Source of the DNA: Cryomorphaceae bacterium
Lineage (GTDB): Bacteria; Bacteroidota; Bacteroidia; Flavobacteriales; Schleiferiaceae
Length of the DNA stretch: 64,000 bases
Direction of reading: 5' to 3'
NCBI GenBank assembly: GCA_017858515.1
Contig: JAFMBM010000003.1
Coordinates: forward strand, 1-64,000
Part shown: in pieces, positions 1-8,441 of the stretch
How the letters are laid out: every line of letters begins with the position of its first letter
Position numbering within the stretch: the first letter of the stretch is position 1
Notes under the pieces: model-generated
Databases searched by the model: none
What the model was told of the DNA's origin: nothing
Seen by the model: the letters and a program-made list of their open reading frames with translations, nothing else
Position numbers and translations under genes: made by a program

Positions 1-282
1 GAAATGGGAAAAAACAAAAGCTCAAATGGAGAAGCATCCTAGATGGTATACATTCCCATTTGAACTGTTATTATCCCTGATGCAATTCAATGTAGAGTTC
101 GCTCTGATTGATCGAATACCTGAAAAAAGCGATTGCTTATATCTATCTTTCTCTTCAATAAGTCGCAGCCATAGTCTTAAGCAGAACTGCTCATGGCCGA
201 GAAGCCCTAGGTAACTGAGATTACTACCAAGTTATATTGGATAGTACCCTTAGGCTTTAATTAGATTTCGCACGCAGCCCAC
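1..282. other. Left-edge stretch without a supported gene
   Basis: No gene is supported here. A plus-strand frame is open from base 2 to a stop at 214, so it could be the C-terminal 70 residues of a gene cut by the window edge. Its translation matches no family I recognise and its tail is rich in Ser, Arg and Cys, which is typical of chance translation. An imperfect inverted repeat (AAGCCCTAGG near 202 and CCTTAGGCTT near 248) could be a weak terminator. Confidence 0.2.
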
Positions 283-1812
283 TTATTCAGCCCAATCGGC
301 TTTGTCTAAACTTCGGTATTGTATGGCTTCTGCCAAATGATGCAATCCTATAGAAGCGGATCCATCTAAATCGGCTATGGTTCTAGATACCCTCAGAATA
401 CGATCGTAGGCTCTTGCCGAAAGTTTCAATCGCTCCATGGCAATGGCAATGGTCTTCCTCGATTCTTCGTCGAGGGCACAGTACTCTTCCACCTGCCGTC
501 TGCTCATCATGGCATTTGAAAAAACTGAATCTTGTCCTTTGAATCGCTGGTTCTGAATGGCCCTAGCCCGTATAATTCTCTTTCGAATGTCGGTACTTGA
601 TTCAATAACCACCTTGGCTTGTAGGGCGGAAGTCTCTACTGGAGTAACCTCAATGTGCAAATCTATCCGATCCATTAAAGGGCCACTAATCCTATTGAGG
701 TATTTCCGCACCGCACCCGGAGGGCAAGTGCATTCTTTCTCTGGATGATTGTGAAATCCACAAGGACAAGGGTTCATAGAAGCCACCAGCATAAATCCTG
801 CAGGATAATCTACCACCGACTTAGCCCTGGAGATAGTTACTTTCCGCTCCTCCATAGGCTGTCTTAGCACTTCCAACACCTGCCGCTTGAACTCGGGCAA
901 TTCATCTAGAAAGAGTACCCCATTGTGAGCCAAGGAAATCTCACCTGGTTGCGGATGGCTTCCTCCTCCCACCAAGGCCACGTCTGAAATACTGTGATGC
1001 GGAGAGCGGAATGGACGGGTTCCTACCAATCCCTTCACTGCCCCACTCTTGGTGGCAACCGAATATATCCGTGTGGTCTCAAGAGCTTCTTCAAATTCCA
1101 TAGGTGGAAGAATTCCAGGCAAACGCTTTGCAATCATGGTTTTCCCTGCCCCCGGAGGACCTATAAGCAATAGATTGTGTCCTCCTGCTGCCGCCACTTC
1201 GAGCGCCCTTTTTACCGCTTGTTGCCCCTTCACCTCATTTAAGTCCAATAAACTTGAACTCACTCCCTCTGACTTATAGTACGATTGAACAGGCGTATGC
1301 TTCTTTGGATTCATAAGAAAATCAAGAACATCGCGAATGTTCTCCATTCCATAAACAGGCAAGCCTTCTACCAAGGCCGCTTCCAAGGCATTGGCAGCGG
1401 GCAAAATCATTCCTTTAAAGCCCGCATCGCGAGCGTAAATGGCCATAGAAAGAGCCCCTCTAATAGGATTAATACTTCCATCCAACGAAAGCTCGCCCAT
1501 AATTAAGTAGTCAGAAAATAACCCACTATCACACTGACCCGTACAGCCCAGAATACCTAAAGCCATGGGTAAATCGTAAGCCGATCCCTCCTTGCGAATA
1601 TCGGCCGGCGCCATATTAATAGTTACTGTTTTACCAGGATAATGATAGCCCGTATTCTTTAGGGCCGCTCTAATTCGAAAATAGGCCTCCTTCATGGCGT
1701 TATCGGGGAGACCCACTAAGAAAAATTTACTTCCATTTGAGATATGTACCTCAATCTCTACGGGCAAGGCTTCAATGCCGCTCACGGCGCAGCCAAATAG
1801 TCTAACAATCAT
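283..1812 (-). CDS. yifB: YifB/ComM family Mg-chelatase-like AAA+ ATPase
   Basis: The 509-residue protein has the three-part ComM/YifB layout: an N-terminal ChlI-like domain (residues about 20-140), an AAA+ core with Walker A GPPGAGKT near residue 220 and the sequence FLDELPEF as Walker B, and a C-terminal Mg-chelatase subdomain ending near residue 500. Four cysteines around CPCGFHNHPEKECTCP are the usual family insertion. Length matches full-length homologues. ComM in Vibrio and Acinetobacter is a hexameric helicase that extends branch migration during natural transformation; the name Mg chelatase is historical and there is no chlorophyll pathway here. It starts at an ATG at 1812 and stands alone, with a gene-free stretch upstream. 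The family call is firm; a role in transformation is inference. Confidence 0.95.
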   Translation of the reverse strand: MIVRLFGCAVSGIEALPVEIEVHISNGSKFFLVGLPDNAMKEAYFRIRAALKNTGYHYPGKTVTINMAPADIRKEGSAYDLPMALGILGCTGQCDSGLFSDYLIMGELSLDGSINPIRGALSMAIYARDAGFKGMILPAANALEAALVEGLPVYGMENIRDVLDFLMNPKKHTPVQSYYKSEGVSSSLLDLNEVKGQQAVKRALEVAAAGGHNLLLIGPPGAGKTMIAKRLPGILPPMEFEEALETTRIYSVATKSGAVKGLVGTRPFRSPHHSISDVALVGGGSHPQPGEISLAHNGVLFLDELPEFKRQVLEVLRQPMEERKVTISRAKSVVDYPAGFMLVASMNPCPCGFHNHPEKECTCPPGAVRKYLNRISGPLMDRIDLHIEVTPVETSALQAKVVIESSTDIRKRIIRARAIQNQRFKGQDSVFSNAMMSRRQVEEYCALDEESRKTIAIAMERLKLSARAYDRILRVSRTIADLDGSASIGLHHLAEAIQYRSLDKADWAE

Positions 1813-2215
1813 GTAGGCAATATATTACCAATCACTGTTCTGTGCTAATACGCGAGTATACGAATACAGCAATAAAGATGGCTTCTTTTGTTAAAGACAA
1901 TTGAAATCAAACAGATGATAAATAAACTCAATCATATTTACAATCAGCAATTTACATTTTGTAACCAGGAGATAATCGATGTCCATCACAAAACAGCGAC
2001 CGGAAGAAAGGGAAAAGGAAAGATGACAAAAGAGGGAAGTACAGACCCGTACCGCATCGAAGTTTAAAGGGCAGATAACATAAAGATTAGCCTTCTTACA
2101 AAGAAACCAAAAGAAGCTATTAAATTATCAATGAAACAAAGATCAGAGTGAAGGAGAGTCCTCGAAAGAGTAAAAACAGCAAGGCCAGCACAGAATATAG
2201 GGAAATTAAACCCAA
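1813..2215. other. 403-base gap with no recognised gene
   Basis: No ORF, tRNA or known RNA is recognisable between yifB and the tRNA terminator. The plus strand is strikingly purine-rich from about 1990 to 2215, with runs such as GGAAGAAAGGGAAAAGG. A short palindrome, TTACATTTTGTAA, lies near 1952-1965. The yifB promoter should lie in the first 60 bases, but I see no good TAnnTTTG element there. Confidence 0.5.
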
Positions 2216-2258
2216 GAAATAAAAATGCTGAAAGCCCTGTAAATACAGGGCTTTCAGC
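2216..2258 (-). terminator. Rho-independent terminator of the tRNA-Gly/tRNA-Leu transcript
   Basis: A perfect 15-bp inverted repeat (GCTGAAAGCCCTGTA, two-base loop, complement) occupies 2227-2258. On the minus strand it is followed by a T-rich tail (ATTTTTATTT). It lies 34 bases beyond the 3' end of tRNA-Leu, which fits the end of the tRNA transcript. On the plus strand no T-run follows, so it acts in one direction. Confidence 0.85.
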
Positions 2259-2291
2259 TAAAAAGGGATAAATGCTTCAAAAGCATTATTG

Positions 2292-2377
2292 TGCTCGAGA
2301 CGGGAATCGAACCCGTACGGGCCTTACAGCCCACGGGATTTTAAGTCCCGCGTGTCTACCTATTCCACCACCCGAGC
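2292..2377 (-). tRNA. tRNA-Leu (anticodon UAA)
   Basis: Read on the minus strand, 86 bases fold as a class II tRNA. The acceptor stem is GCTCGGG/CTCGAGC with one G-U pair. The D arm contains GGTAGACACG, the anticodon loop CTTAAAA gives UAA, a long variable arm (tgggctgtaaggcccg) is present, and the T arm is GGGTTCGATTCCC. CCA is not encoded. The long variable arm and UAA anticodon identify leucine. It is co-transcribed with tRNA-Gly 61 bases upstream. Confidence 0.97.
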
Positions 2378-2438
2378 GGCCATCTAAGTCAAATTGACCT
2401 CGAATAAAAAAAGCCATCGGTAGAGATGGCTTCTCTTG

Positions 2439-2511
<73 letters not shown>

Positions 2512-2531
2512 GTTTCCTCAAATGAGGGCGA

Positions 2532-2562
2532 CAAATGTATAACAAAAGAGGCATTTTGCAAA
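2532..2562 (-). promoter_or_regulatory. Bacteroidetes-type promoter for the tRNA-Gly/Leu pair
   Basis: On the minus strand a TTTG (-33 element, bases 2559-2562) is followed after exactly 19 bases by TACATTTG (-7 element, 2532-2539). This matches the Bacteroidetes primary-sigma consensus TTTG-N19-TAnnTTTG. The expected transcription start is near 2526, about 15 bases before the tRNA-Gly 5' end. Confidence 0.8.
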
Positions 2563-2569
2563 TTGATTT

Positions 2570-5143
2570 TTATGTGTGCAGCTTCTTTTGTAGATCATTT
2601 AGAAAAATCAAAGCCTCCACTGGAGTTAGACTATTTACATCCAAGCCAACAATCATGCTCTTAACTTCTTGTAATAGAGGGTCATCCATCTGTATTAAGC
2701 TCAGTTGAAAGGCCTCTTTGGGCTTCGATTTTCCTGAATCTGGCCTTTTATCTTCAAAAAATTTTAGCATCTGCTCAGCTTTTTTCACCACAAATTGGGG
2801 CATTCCAGCCATTCTCGCCACATGTATTCCAAAGCTATGGGCACTTCCTCCCCTTTGTAACTTCCTTAAAAACACAATTTCCTTCCCTACCTCCTTCACA
2901 CTAACATTGTAATTTACAATACGCTCATGCGACTCAGTCATTTCGTTCAATTCATGATAATGAGTAGCAAATAGAGTTAAAGGCCGAGTAGGATGTTCGT
3001 GTAAAAAAGAAGTAATAGACCAAGCGATAGACACTCCATCATAAGTACTAGTGCCTCTGCCAATCTCATCCAACAGAACTAGGCAGTTTCCTTGCAGATT
3101 GTTTAGAATACTTGCAGATTCATTCATCTCAACCATAAAGGTAGATTCACCCTTTGAAATATTATCCGAAGCGCCTACCCTAACAAACAAACGATCTAAC
3201 AAGGGCAACTCAGCCTTTTCCGCCGCAACAAAGCATCCACATTGAGCCAATAAACAATTTAATCCCACCTGCCTCAGCAATGCCGACTTTCCCGCCATAT
3301 TTGGACCTGTAATAACGGCAATTTGCTCCTTATCTGAATCCAACACTATTCCGTTCGAGATATAGGGTTTGCCGGTTGGAAGGGTAGTTTCAATTACCGG
3401 ATGACGCGCCTCTACAAGGTTTAAAGACTTTCCATCATCTATCCAACTCGGCCTGCAATATTTCCTTTCCAGCGAAAGAGAGGCAAAAGACGACAAAGCA
3501 TCTAGCTTACCGATATAGCGAGCATTTTCGAGGAAGGCTTGTACATTCCATTCCAAAGATTGCACAAGATCTGCATAGAGCTTGTTTTCAATGGTTCCAA
3601 TCTTTTCCTCTGCATTTAAGATGCGCTCTTCGTATTCCTTCAGCTCCTCTGTAATGTAACGCTCAGCCGAAACCAGGGTTTGCTTTCGAGTCCAGTCTGC
3701 AGGAACTTGATCTTTATAGATATTTCGCACCTCCAAGAAATAACCAAAAACATTATTAAAGCTAATCTTAAGACTATTGATTCCCGTTTTCTTAATCTCT
3801 CTATCGAGCAAATTCTTAAGGTGTTGCTTACCATTGAGCAATAGATCGCGCAAAGAATCCAATTCCTCATTTATGCCAGTTCGGATAGCACCTCCCTTTT
3901 GAATTAAAACAGGAGGATCGTCGGACAAGGTGAAAAGAACAGACTTCAAACCAATCTGAACATCCCTCCAGCCATTTAAAAATGAATGAGATAACTCTTT
4001 CTGCAGGTGTTCATGAAAAAGTTTGAGGGATCGAGCCAAATAAAATAACTCTCTTGGGCCAATACGTTGCGCCGCCAATCGAGAGACACTTCGTTCTAAA
4101 TCTGGAATGCGCTCAAGTACAGATCGCAATTTTGCACAGAGGAAATCGTCTTCCACAAAAAACTGCACCGTATCTAAGCGTTCATCTATTTCGTCCTTAC
4201 GCCGAAGCGGAGCCGAAAGCCATCTCCGCACCACCCTTTTGCCCATGGGTGTAACAGACTTATCCACTACATCAATAAGAGAGACGCCATCTGCACTATT
4301 GGATTGCAGCACTTCTAGATTTCTCAGAGTGAAGCGATCGAGCCACATATATGAATCATCGGTTAACAGCTGGATGGTTGAAATATGCGCCATTCTCTGA
4401 TGGCCATTCTGAACTAAATACTGCAAAGCCATACCGGCAGCTACTACACCCGTACTATTTGAATCTAATCCAAAACCTTTTACACCATAGGTTTGAAAGT
4501 GTGAAGTAATAGTGGTTATAGATTGAGCTGGTTTACAGGCCCAATCGGGAAGAGTGCTGAGATAGAAAGCATTACCATACCGCTCTTCAAAATCACTTTT
4601 CAGACTCAGAGGAATAACCACCTCCTTTGGTTCTAGGGAAGTGAGCAGGCGATCTAAATCAGGCACATCATCCTCCACCACTAAGAACTCACCTGTTGAA
4701 ATATCAATGAAGGCAAGTCCTTCTTTACTTCCCACCAAATACCAAGAGGCCAAGAAATTATTCTTGCCATCCTTAAGAATACCATCCCTAAAATGCGCGC
4801 CCGGAGTAACCAACTCGGTAACTCCCCTTTTCACTATACTCTTTGTTGCCTTAGGATCTTCTAGCTGCTCGCAAATCGCTACGCGCTGCCCTGCTTGCAC
4901 CAATCTAGGCAAATAGGTTTCCAAGGAATGAAAGGGGAAGCCAGCCAATTCTATTTCAGAAGCAGAACCATTGGCTCTTTTGGTAAGAACAATTCCTAGA
5001 ATCTTAGAGGTAGTTACTGCATCTTCGCCGAAGGTTTCATAGAAATCACCTACTCGAAAGAGTAACAAGGCACCTGGATGACTTGCTTTGATCTCATTGT
5101 ACTGAGTCATCAGAGGCGTTTCCTTTGTTTTCTTTGCAACCAA
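2570..5143 (-). CDS. mutS: DNA mismatch repair protein MutS
   Basis: The 857-residue protein is a full-length MutS1, which recognises mismatches as a clamp dimer and recruits MutL. The N-terminal mismatch-binding motif GDFYETFGEDA lies near residue 33 (the Phe-X-Glu wedge is FYE). Lever and clamp domains occupy the middle, and the C-terminal ABC-type ATPase has Walker A GPNMAGKS near residue 614, Walker B VLLDEIGRGTS and the helix-turn-helix dimer region. I keep the TTG start at 5143 because residues KETPLMTQY align with the conserved N-terminal segment of MutS (HTPMMQQY in E. coli); the first ATG at 5110 would cut it off. It is divergent from the RNA methyltransferase, 25 bases away. Confidence 0.97.
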   Translation of the reverse strand: MVAKKTKETPLMTQYNEIKASHPGALLLFRVGDFYETFGEDAVTTSKILGIVLTKRANGSASEIELAGFPFHSLETYLPRLVQAGQRVAICEQLEDPKATKSIVKRGVTELVTPGAHFRDGILKDGKNNFLASWYLVGSKEGLAFIDISTGEFLVVEDDVPDLDRLLTSLEPKEVVIPLSLKSDFEERYGNAFYLSTLPDWACKPAQSITTITSHFQTYGVKGFGLDSNSTGVVAAGMALQYLVQNGHQRMAHISTIQLLTDDSYMWLDRFTLRNLEVLQSNSADGVSLIDVVDKSVTPMGKRVVRRWLSAPLRRKDEIDERLDTVQFFVEDDFLCAKLRSVLERIPDLERSVSRLAAQRIGPRELFYLARSLKLFHEHLQKELSHSFLNGWRDVQIGLKSVLFTLSDDPPVLIQKGGAIRTGINEELDSLRDLLLNGKQHLKNLLDREIKKTGINSLKISFNNVFGYFLEVRNIYKDQVPADWTRKQTLVSAERYITEELKEYEERILNAEEKIGTIENKLYADLVQSLEWNVQAFLENARYIGKLDALSSFASLSLERKYCRPSWIDDGKSLNLVEARHPVIETTLPTGKPYISNGIVLDSDKEQIAVITGPNMAGKSALLRQVGLNCLLAQCGCFVAAEKAELPLLDRLFVRVGASDNISKGESTFMVEMNESASILNNLQGNCLVLLDEIGRGTSTYDGVSIAWSITSFLHEHPTRPLTLFATHYHELNEMTESHERIVNYNVSVKEVGKEIVFLRKLQRGGSAHSFGIHVARMAGMPQFVVKKAEQMLKFFEDKRPDSGKSKPKEAFQLSLIQMDDPLLQEVKSMIVGLDVNSLTPVEALIFLNDLQKKLHT

Positions 5144-5168
5144 GAGTATTAAATCAAAATATTAGACA

Positions 5169-5699
5169 ATGTTAGATAGAAAGCTGCGAACCCACGAAAT
5201 GGATCGCAAGAGCCTTAGCGACTTCAAAGTTGCTGAAAAATTCGGATTTAGCTTTGTTTTAGATGACATTCGGAGTGCACTAAATGTTGGGTCCATTTTC
5301 CGCACCTCAGACGCCTTTCTATTTGAGAAAATACATCTCTGCGGACTAACAGCCCAACCACCCAGCCCTGAGATTGCCAAATCTGCCCTAGGAGCAACGG
5401 AAAGTGTAGAATGGCAACACTGGCCGTCGACAAAAGAATGTCTAAGCCTACTCAAACAAACACATCACATCATCGGTATAGAAATCACTGCCAACGCTCT
5501 TTCTTTAGATGCATATCTCTTCAACACTTCCAAACCCATAGCTGCGGTTTTGGGGAATGAAATTACCGGAATATCCTCGGAGGTAATTGAACTTTGCGAC
5601 GAGATTGTCTCGATCCCCCAGTTTGGAACCAAGCATTCATTGAATGTATCCGTTTGTGCTGGCATAATTGGATGGTCTTACTTGACTAGGCATATATAA
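5169..5699 (+). CDS. TrmH/SpoU family tRNA/rRNA 2'-O-methyltransferase
   Basis: The 176-residue protein carries the SpoU (SPOUT) signature motifs: motif 1 ALNVGSIFRTSDAF with the catalytic-type Asn and Arg, motif 2 AAVLGNEITGIS, and motif 3 HSLNVSVCAGI, which forms the trefoil-knot SAM site. It lacks an N-terminal substrate-binding extension and so resembles short TrmL/TrmH-type enzymes that methylate the ribose of tRNA or rRNA. The substrate cannot be told from sequence alone. It starts at ATG 5169 and is followed by a strong terminator, so it is probably a single-gene unit. Confidence 0.9.
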   Translation: MLDRKLRTHEMDRKSLSDFKVAEKFGFSFVLDDIRSALNVGSIFRTSDAFLFEKIHLCGLTAQPPSPEIAKSALGATESVEWQHWPSTKECLSLLKQTHHIIGIEITANALSLDAYLFNTSKPIAAVLGNEITGISSEVIELCDEIVSIPQFGTKHSLNVSVCAGIIGWSYLTRHI

Positions 5700-5703
5700 C
5701 AAC

Positions 5704-5735
5704 AAAAAGGGCTGTCTTTTCAGACAGCCCTTTTT
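5704..5735. terminator. Bidirectional terminator between converging genes
   Basis: A 14-bp perfect stem (AAAAAGGGCTGTCT and its complement) with a short loop is flanked by A-run and T-run. It can terminate the plus-strand methyltransferase gene and the minus-strand OmpA-like gene, which converge here. Confidence 0.9.
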
Positions 5736-5753
5736 CAATGAATATTATAAAGA

Positions 5754-7148
5754 TTATTCTCCAGGAAGAACCTCAACTCTACGATTAACATCATTACGCT
5801 TAGCAGTTAAGAAACTAGAAGCTCCTTTTGATTCAACGCTTATTCTAGAAGCATCAATACCATAAGTATTTACCAATTCTCTCTTAACAGCCTCCGCACG
5901 ACGAGTTCCTAACTTCATATTATACTCTTCAGGACCAGTCTTGTCTGTATAACCTACTAATTTAATAGTCATGTCTTCGTTAGAATTTAACATTCCAGCC
6001 AAAGCTGCAAGGCTACGGTGTTCCGCATCACCTACTGCTGCGCTATTAAGCGGGAAATAAACTGTGCTTGAACCCGCACCAGCCATACCAACTGCACCGC
6101 TGCTTCCTTTTGGAATTCTCTTACCTTGGAAATTCACCAATTCTCCTGCAGGTGAATTTGGTTCAGCATCTCTGCTATCTGGAACTCCGTCTTTATCTGT
6201 GTCAACCTCTTTACCTTGAGAATCTACTTTCGCACCTCTAGCACTGAAAGGCTGAGCATCCATAAAATCAGGAATACCATCTGCGTCTGAATCCATTGGG
6301 CGACCAGAACCATCTACAATCGCTCCAGCTGGAGTAGCATTGTCTTTATCCATGATGTTTGCAACACCGTCTCCATCGTCGTCTGTAGTAAGACCATCCA
6401 TTTTGGCTTTCGTCTCAGCAACATCTCTTGCCAACTTACCAATTGGGTTAGTGTACATAGCCGAACTCTTTTCTTTGTTCTTACCAAAGTTGTAAGTCAT
6501 ACCAACAAATGGGTAAGCCAAACCATCATTACCTCGACCGCCTATATAAGCGTCTGCTTTATCATACACCATCATCCAATAACGAACCCCAGCATCTACA
6601 TCGAAACGACCCACTTTATATTTACCGATCAAACCTAAAACAATTGAAGCGCCAAGATTATTATCTGACACAGAGGCTATTTTCCCGTCTGGACCAGCGT
6701 AACGCTCTGCGTTCACAATCATACCAGAAACACCACCAGTGGCAAGTAGAGCGAATTTTCTCTCGGCTGTTCTTGGACTAACACCAAGATTCGACAAATT
6801 CATAACTCCTTCGAGTTCGAATGAGTTGATACTTCCGCTGAAAGATCTATTTGGATTCAAGCTACCGCCTGTACCCAAGTAATGATATCCACCACGAATG
6901 CTCCAAAGATGGTCGATAGCTCTTGTTAAAGCAATACCGAAACCAAAATTGATTCCACTTGTTCCATCTGTAAGTTTATCAGCTCTATCGAAATTCACTC
7001 CTAAATCCATCGAGGATACCGTTGGACCTAGTTCTAATCCTAGACCCCAAACACGATACTCATCTTTGAGTTTTGAAGTTTGTGCCGCTGAGCTAAGGGA
7101 TAAGCCCATTGCTGCCAACAGGAATAAACCAATTAAATTGTTTTTCAT
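5754..7148 (-). CDS. OmpA-family outer-membrane protein with thrombospondin type 3 repeats
   Basis: Using the ATG at 7148, the 464-residue protein begins with a clean signal peptide (KNNLIGLFLLAAMGLSLSSA|AQ). A beta-barrel-like region of about 200 residues follows. Then come three Asp-rich calcium-binding TSP3 repeats (DDDGDGVANIMD, DSDADGIPDFMD, DTDKDGVPDSRD). A C-terminal OmpA peptidoglycan-binding domain (about 350-464) contains KLVGYTDKTGPEEYNMKLGTRRAEAVKREL. The family anchors the outer membrane to peptidoglycan and is abundant in Bacteroidota. The longer frame in the ORF track (to 7265) adds 39 residues with no signal-peptide logic and crosses the promoter, so I reject that start. Confidence 0.93.
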   Translation of the reverse strand: MKNNLIGLFLLAAMGLSLSSAAQTSKLKDEYRVWGLGLELGPTVSSMDLGVNFDRADKLTDGTSGINFGFGIALTRAIDHLWSIRGGYHYLGTGGSLNPNRSFSGSINSFELEGVMNLSNLGVSPRTAERKFALLATGGVSGMIVNAERYAGPDGKIASVSDNNLGASIVLGLIGKYKVGRFDVDAGVRYWMMVYDKADAYIGGRGNDGLAYPFVGMTYNFGKNKEKSSAMYTNPIGKLARDVAETKAKMDGLTTDDDGDGVANIMDKDNATPAGAIVDGSGRPMDSDADGIPDFMDAQPFSARGAKVDSQGKEVDTDKDGVPDSRDAEPNSPAGELVNFQGKRIPKGSSGAVGMAGAGSSTVYFPLNSAAVGDAEHRSLAALAGMLNSNEDMTIKLVGYTDKTGPEEYNMKLGTRRAEAVKRELVNTYGIDASRISVESKGASSFLTAKRNDVNRRVEVLPGE

Positions 7149-7208
7149 GGTTACAATGATGTTTGTATTACCTCGATCTATTGAGGATCTACTGGTTAAA
7201 TCTTTCGG

Positions 7209-7216
7209 CAAAAGTA
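7209..7216 (-). promoter_or_regulatory. Promoter -7 element of the OmpA-like gene
   Basis: The minus strand reads TACTTTTG, a perfect TAnnTTTG match. A possible -33 TTG lies at 7239-7241 with a long 22-base spacer. This predicts a 5' leader of about 55 bases before the ATG at 7148 and supports the shorter start. Confidence 0.6.
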
Positions 7217-7281
7217 CGAAACAAGCGATAATATTGTGCAAGAATCGAAATAAATTTAATTTCAACTCGACTTAAAAAATA

Positions 7282-7881
7282 CTACTCTTTTTTCCATTGA
7301 GTAATTCTATGAATAAGAGACTCTAGGTCAGATTCGTTTTTTAAGAAATCATAACGATCTGCTTCAATGGTCCAAAAACTATCTTTTGGATTACCTTCTA
7401 ACCATTCATTATAAAAACACTGTATGTCAAATAGATAGCTATCTTCGATATTCTGTTCATATGATCTACCTCTTTTTACAATATTCTCCCTCAAGGTTTC
7501 AGGAGATCTGTTTAAGTAAATAACAAGGTCAGGAGGCACAAGATCCTTACTCAACAATTTGAATAATTTTTCAAAGGCAGGATAGACCGATTCATCTAAA
7601 TTTTTACTAGCGAACAACAAACTTTTAACATAGTGATAATCAGAAATAACATGAGAATGAAAAAGTTCACCCTGTGAGCTCGAATTCCACTGGAGAAAAC
7701 GCTGAGCCATAAAAGAGACTTCCAAAGGAAATGCATGCTTCTCAGGATCGCGGTAAAAGAGTTCTAAAAAAGGATTGGATTCGAAGTCTTCCAACAATAA
7801 GAGCCCATTCATTCTTTTAGCCAATAGACTCGCCAAAGTAGTTTTCCCAGCGCCAATATTTCCTTCAATCGCTATATGCAC
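7282..7881 (-). CDS. Deoxynucleoside kinase (dNK/dGK-dAK family)
   Basis: The 199-residue protein opens directly with a P-loop, EGNIGAGKTTLA. It has the DxxY-type motif ISDYHYVKSLLFA and an arginine-rich lid, KRGRSYEQNI, typical of the eukaryote-like and Gram-positive deoxynucleoside kinases that phosphorylate deoxyadenosine or deoxyguanosine in nucleotide salvage. The start is GTG at 7881, because the next residues are already the P-loop strand. It overlaps the end of folK by 10 bases, so the two are probably translated from one mRNA. Nucleoside preference cannot be read from the sequence. Confidence 0.9.
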   Translation of the reverse strand: MHIAIEGNIGAGKTTLASLLAKRMNGLLLLEDFESNPFLELFYRDPEKHAFPLEVSFMAQRFLQWNSSSQGELFHSHVISDYHYVKSLLFASKNLDESVYPAFEKLFKLLSKDLVPPDLVIYLNRSPETLRENIVKRGRSYEQNIEDSYLFDIQCFYNEWLEGNPKDSFWTIEADRYDFLKNESDLESLIHRITQWKKE

Positions 7882-8375
7882 TTTAACTCGCCTTTAAGTT
7901 GAAGACTGGTGGCCTCTTCCGCTAATAAACACTTTTCAATTGGCATCAAAAGTACGGGATGGAAAAAATGGGGCACCACCTCTAACAATGGTTTTAATAC
8001 AAAGTCTCTTCGTTCAATTTCTGCATGAGGAATTACCAATTCACGCCCATTCAAAACTTCCTTCCCAAAAAAAAGAATATCCAAATCAATTGGACGATCT
8101 AAATACTCCCCCTTTTTTTTCGCCCTTCTTCCCCTACTCGCTTCGTAGCCCTTGAGCATTTGTAGCAATTGATGTGGTGTTACATTATCTATACAGACCA
8201 TAGACACCATATTTAAAAATTGGTTAGACGACTGGAAACCAAAGGGCTCAGATTCATATAACGAACTAGATCGAATGGGACTTTCCGTTAAAGTCCCTAA
8301 ATAGTCAAGCGCCCGACAAAGCTCACTTTCTCGATCTCCAAGATTACTCCCTAATCCTAAAACGACTTCTATCAT
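7872..8375 (-). CDS. folK: HPPK: 2-amino-4-hydroxy-6-hydroxymethyldihydropteridine pyrophosphokinase
   Basis: The 167-residue protein has the HPPK hallmarks: LGLGSNLGDRE at the N terminus, the substrate loop SLYESEPFGF, and the metal-binding signature DRPIDLDILFFG. It transfers pyrophosphate from ATP to the pterin in folate synthesis. I prefer ATG 8375 to the GTG at 8402 because HPPK proteins begin just before the LGLGSN strand. It is the first gene of a two-gene unit with the deoxynucleoside kinase and is divergent from sppA, 66 bases away. Confidence 0.95.
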   Translation of the reverse strand: MIEVVLGLGSNLGDRESELCRALDYLGTLTESPIRSSSLYESEPFGFQSSNQFLNMVSMVCIDNVTPHQLLQMLKGYEASRGRRAKKKGEYLDRPIDLDILFFGKEVLNGRELVIPHAEIERRDFVLKPLLEVVPHFFHPVLLMPIEKCLLAEEATSLQLKGELKCI

Positions 8376-8441
8376 TGAACGGGCTAAGTTAGAATATGAC
8401 ACCTGCCTGTTGTATCATTGTGCTGTATTAAATTTCGGATT

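Noticed and set aside
1952-1965. Palindrome TTACATTTTGTAA as a possible operator
   Set aside because: Short AT-rich palindromes are frequent here, and no regulator gene or second copy links it to a function.
6898-7275. 125-residue plus-strand ORF
   Set aside because: It lies antisense to the OmpA-like gene and its leader; no signal peptide or motif.
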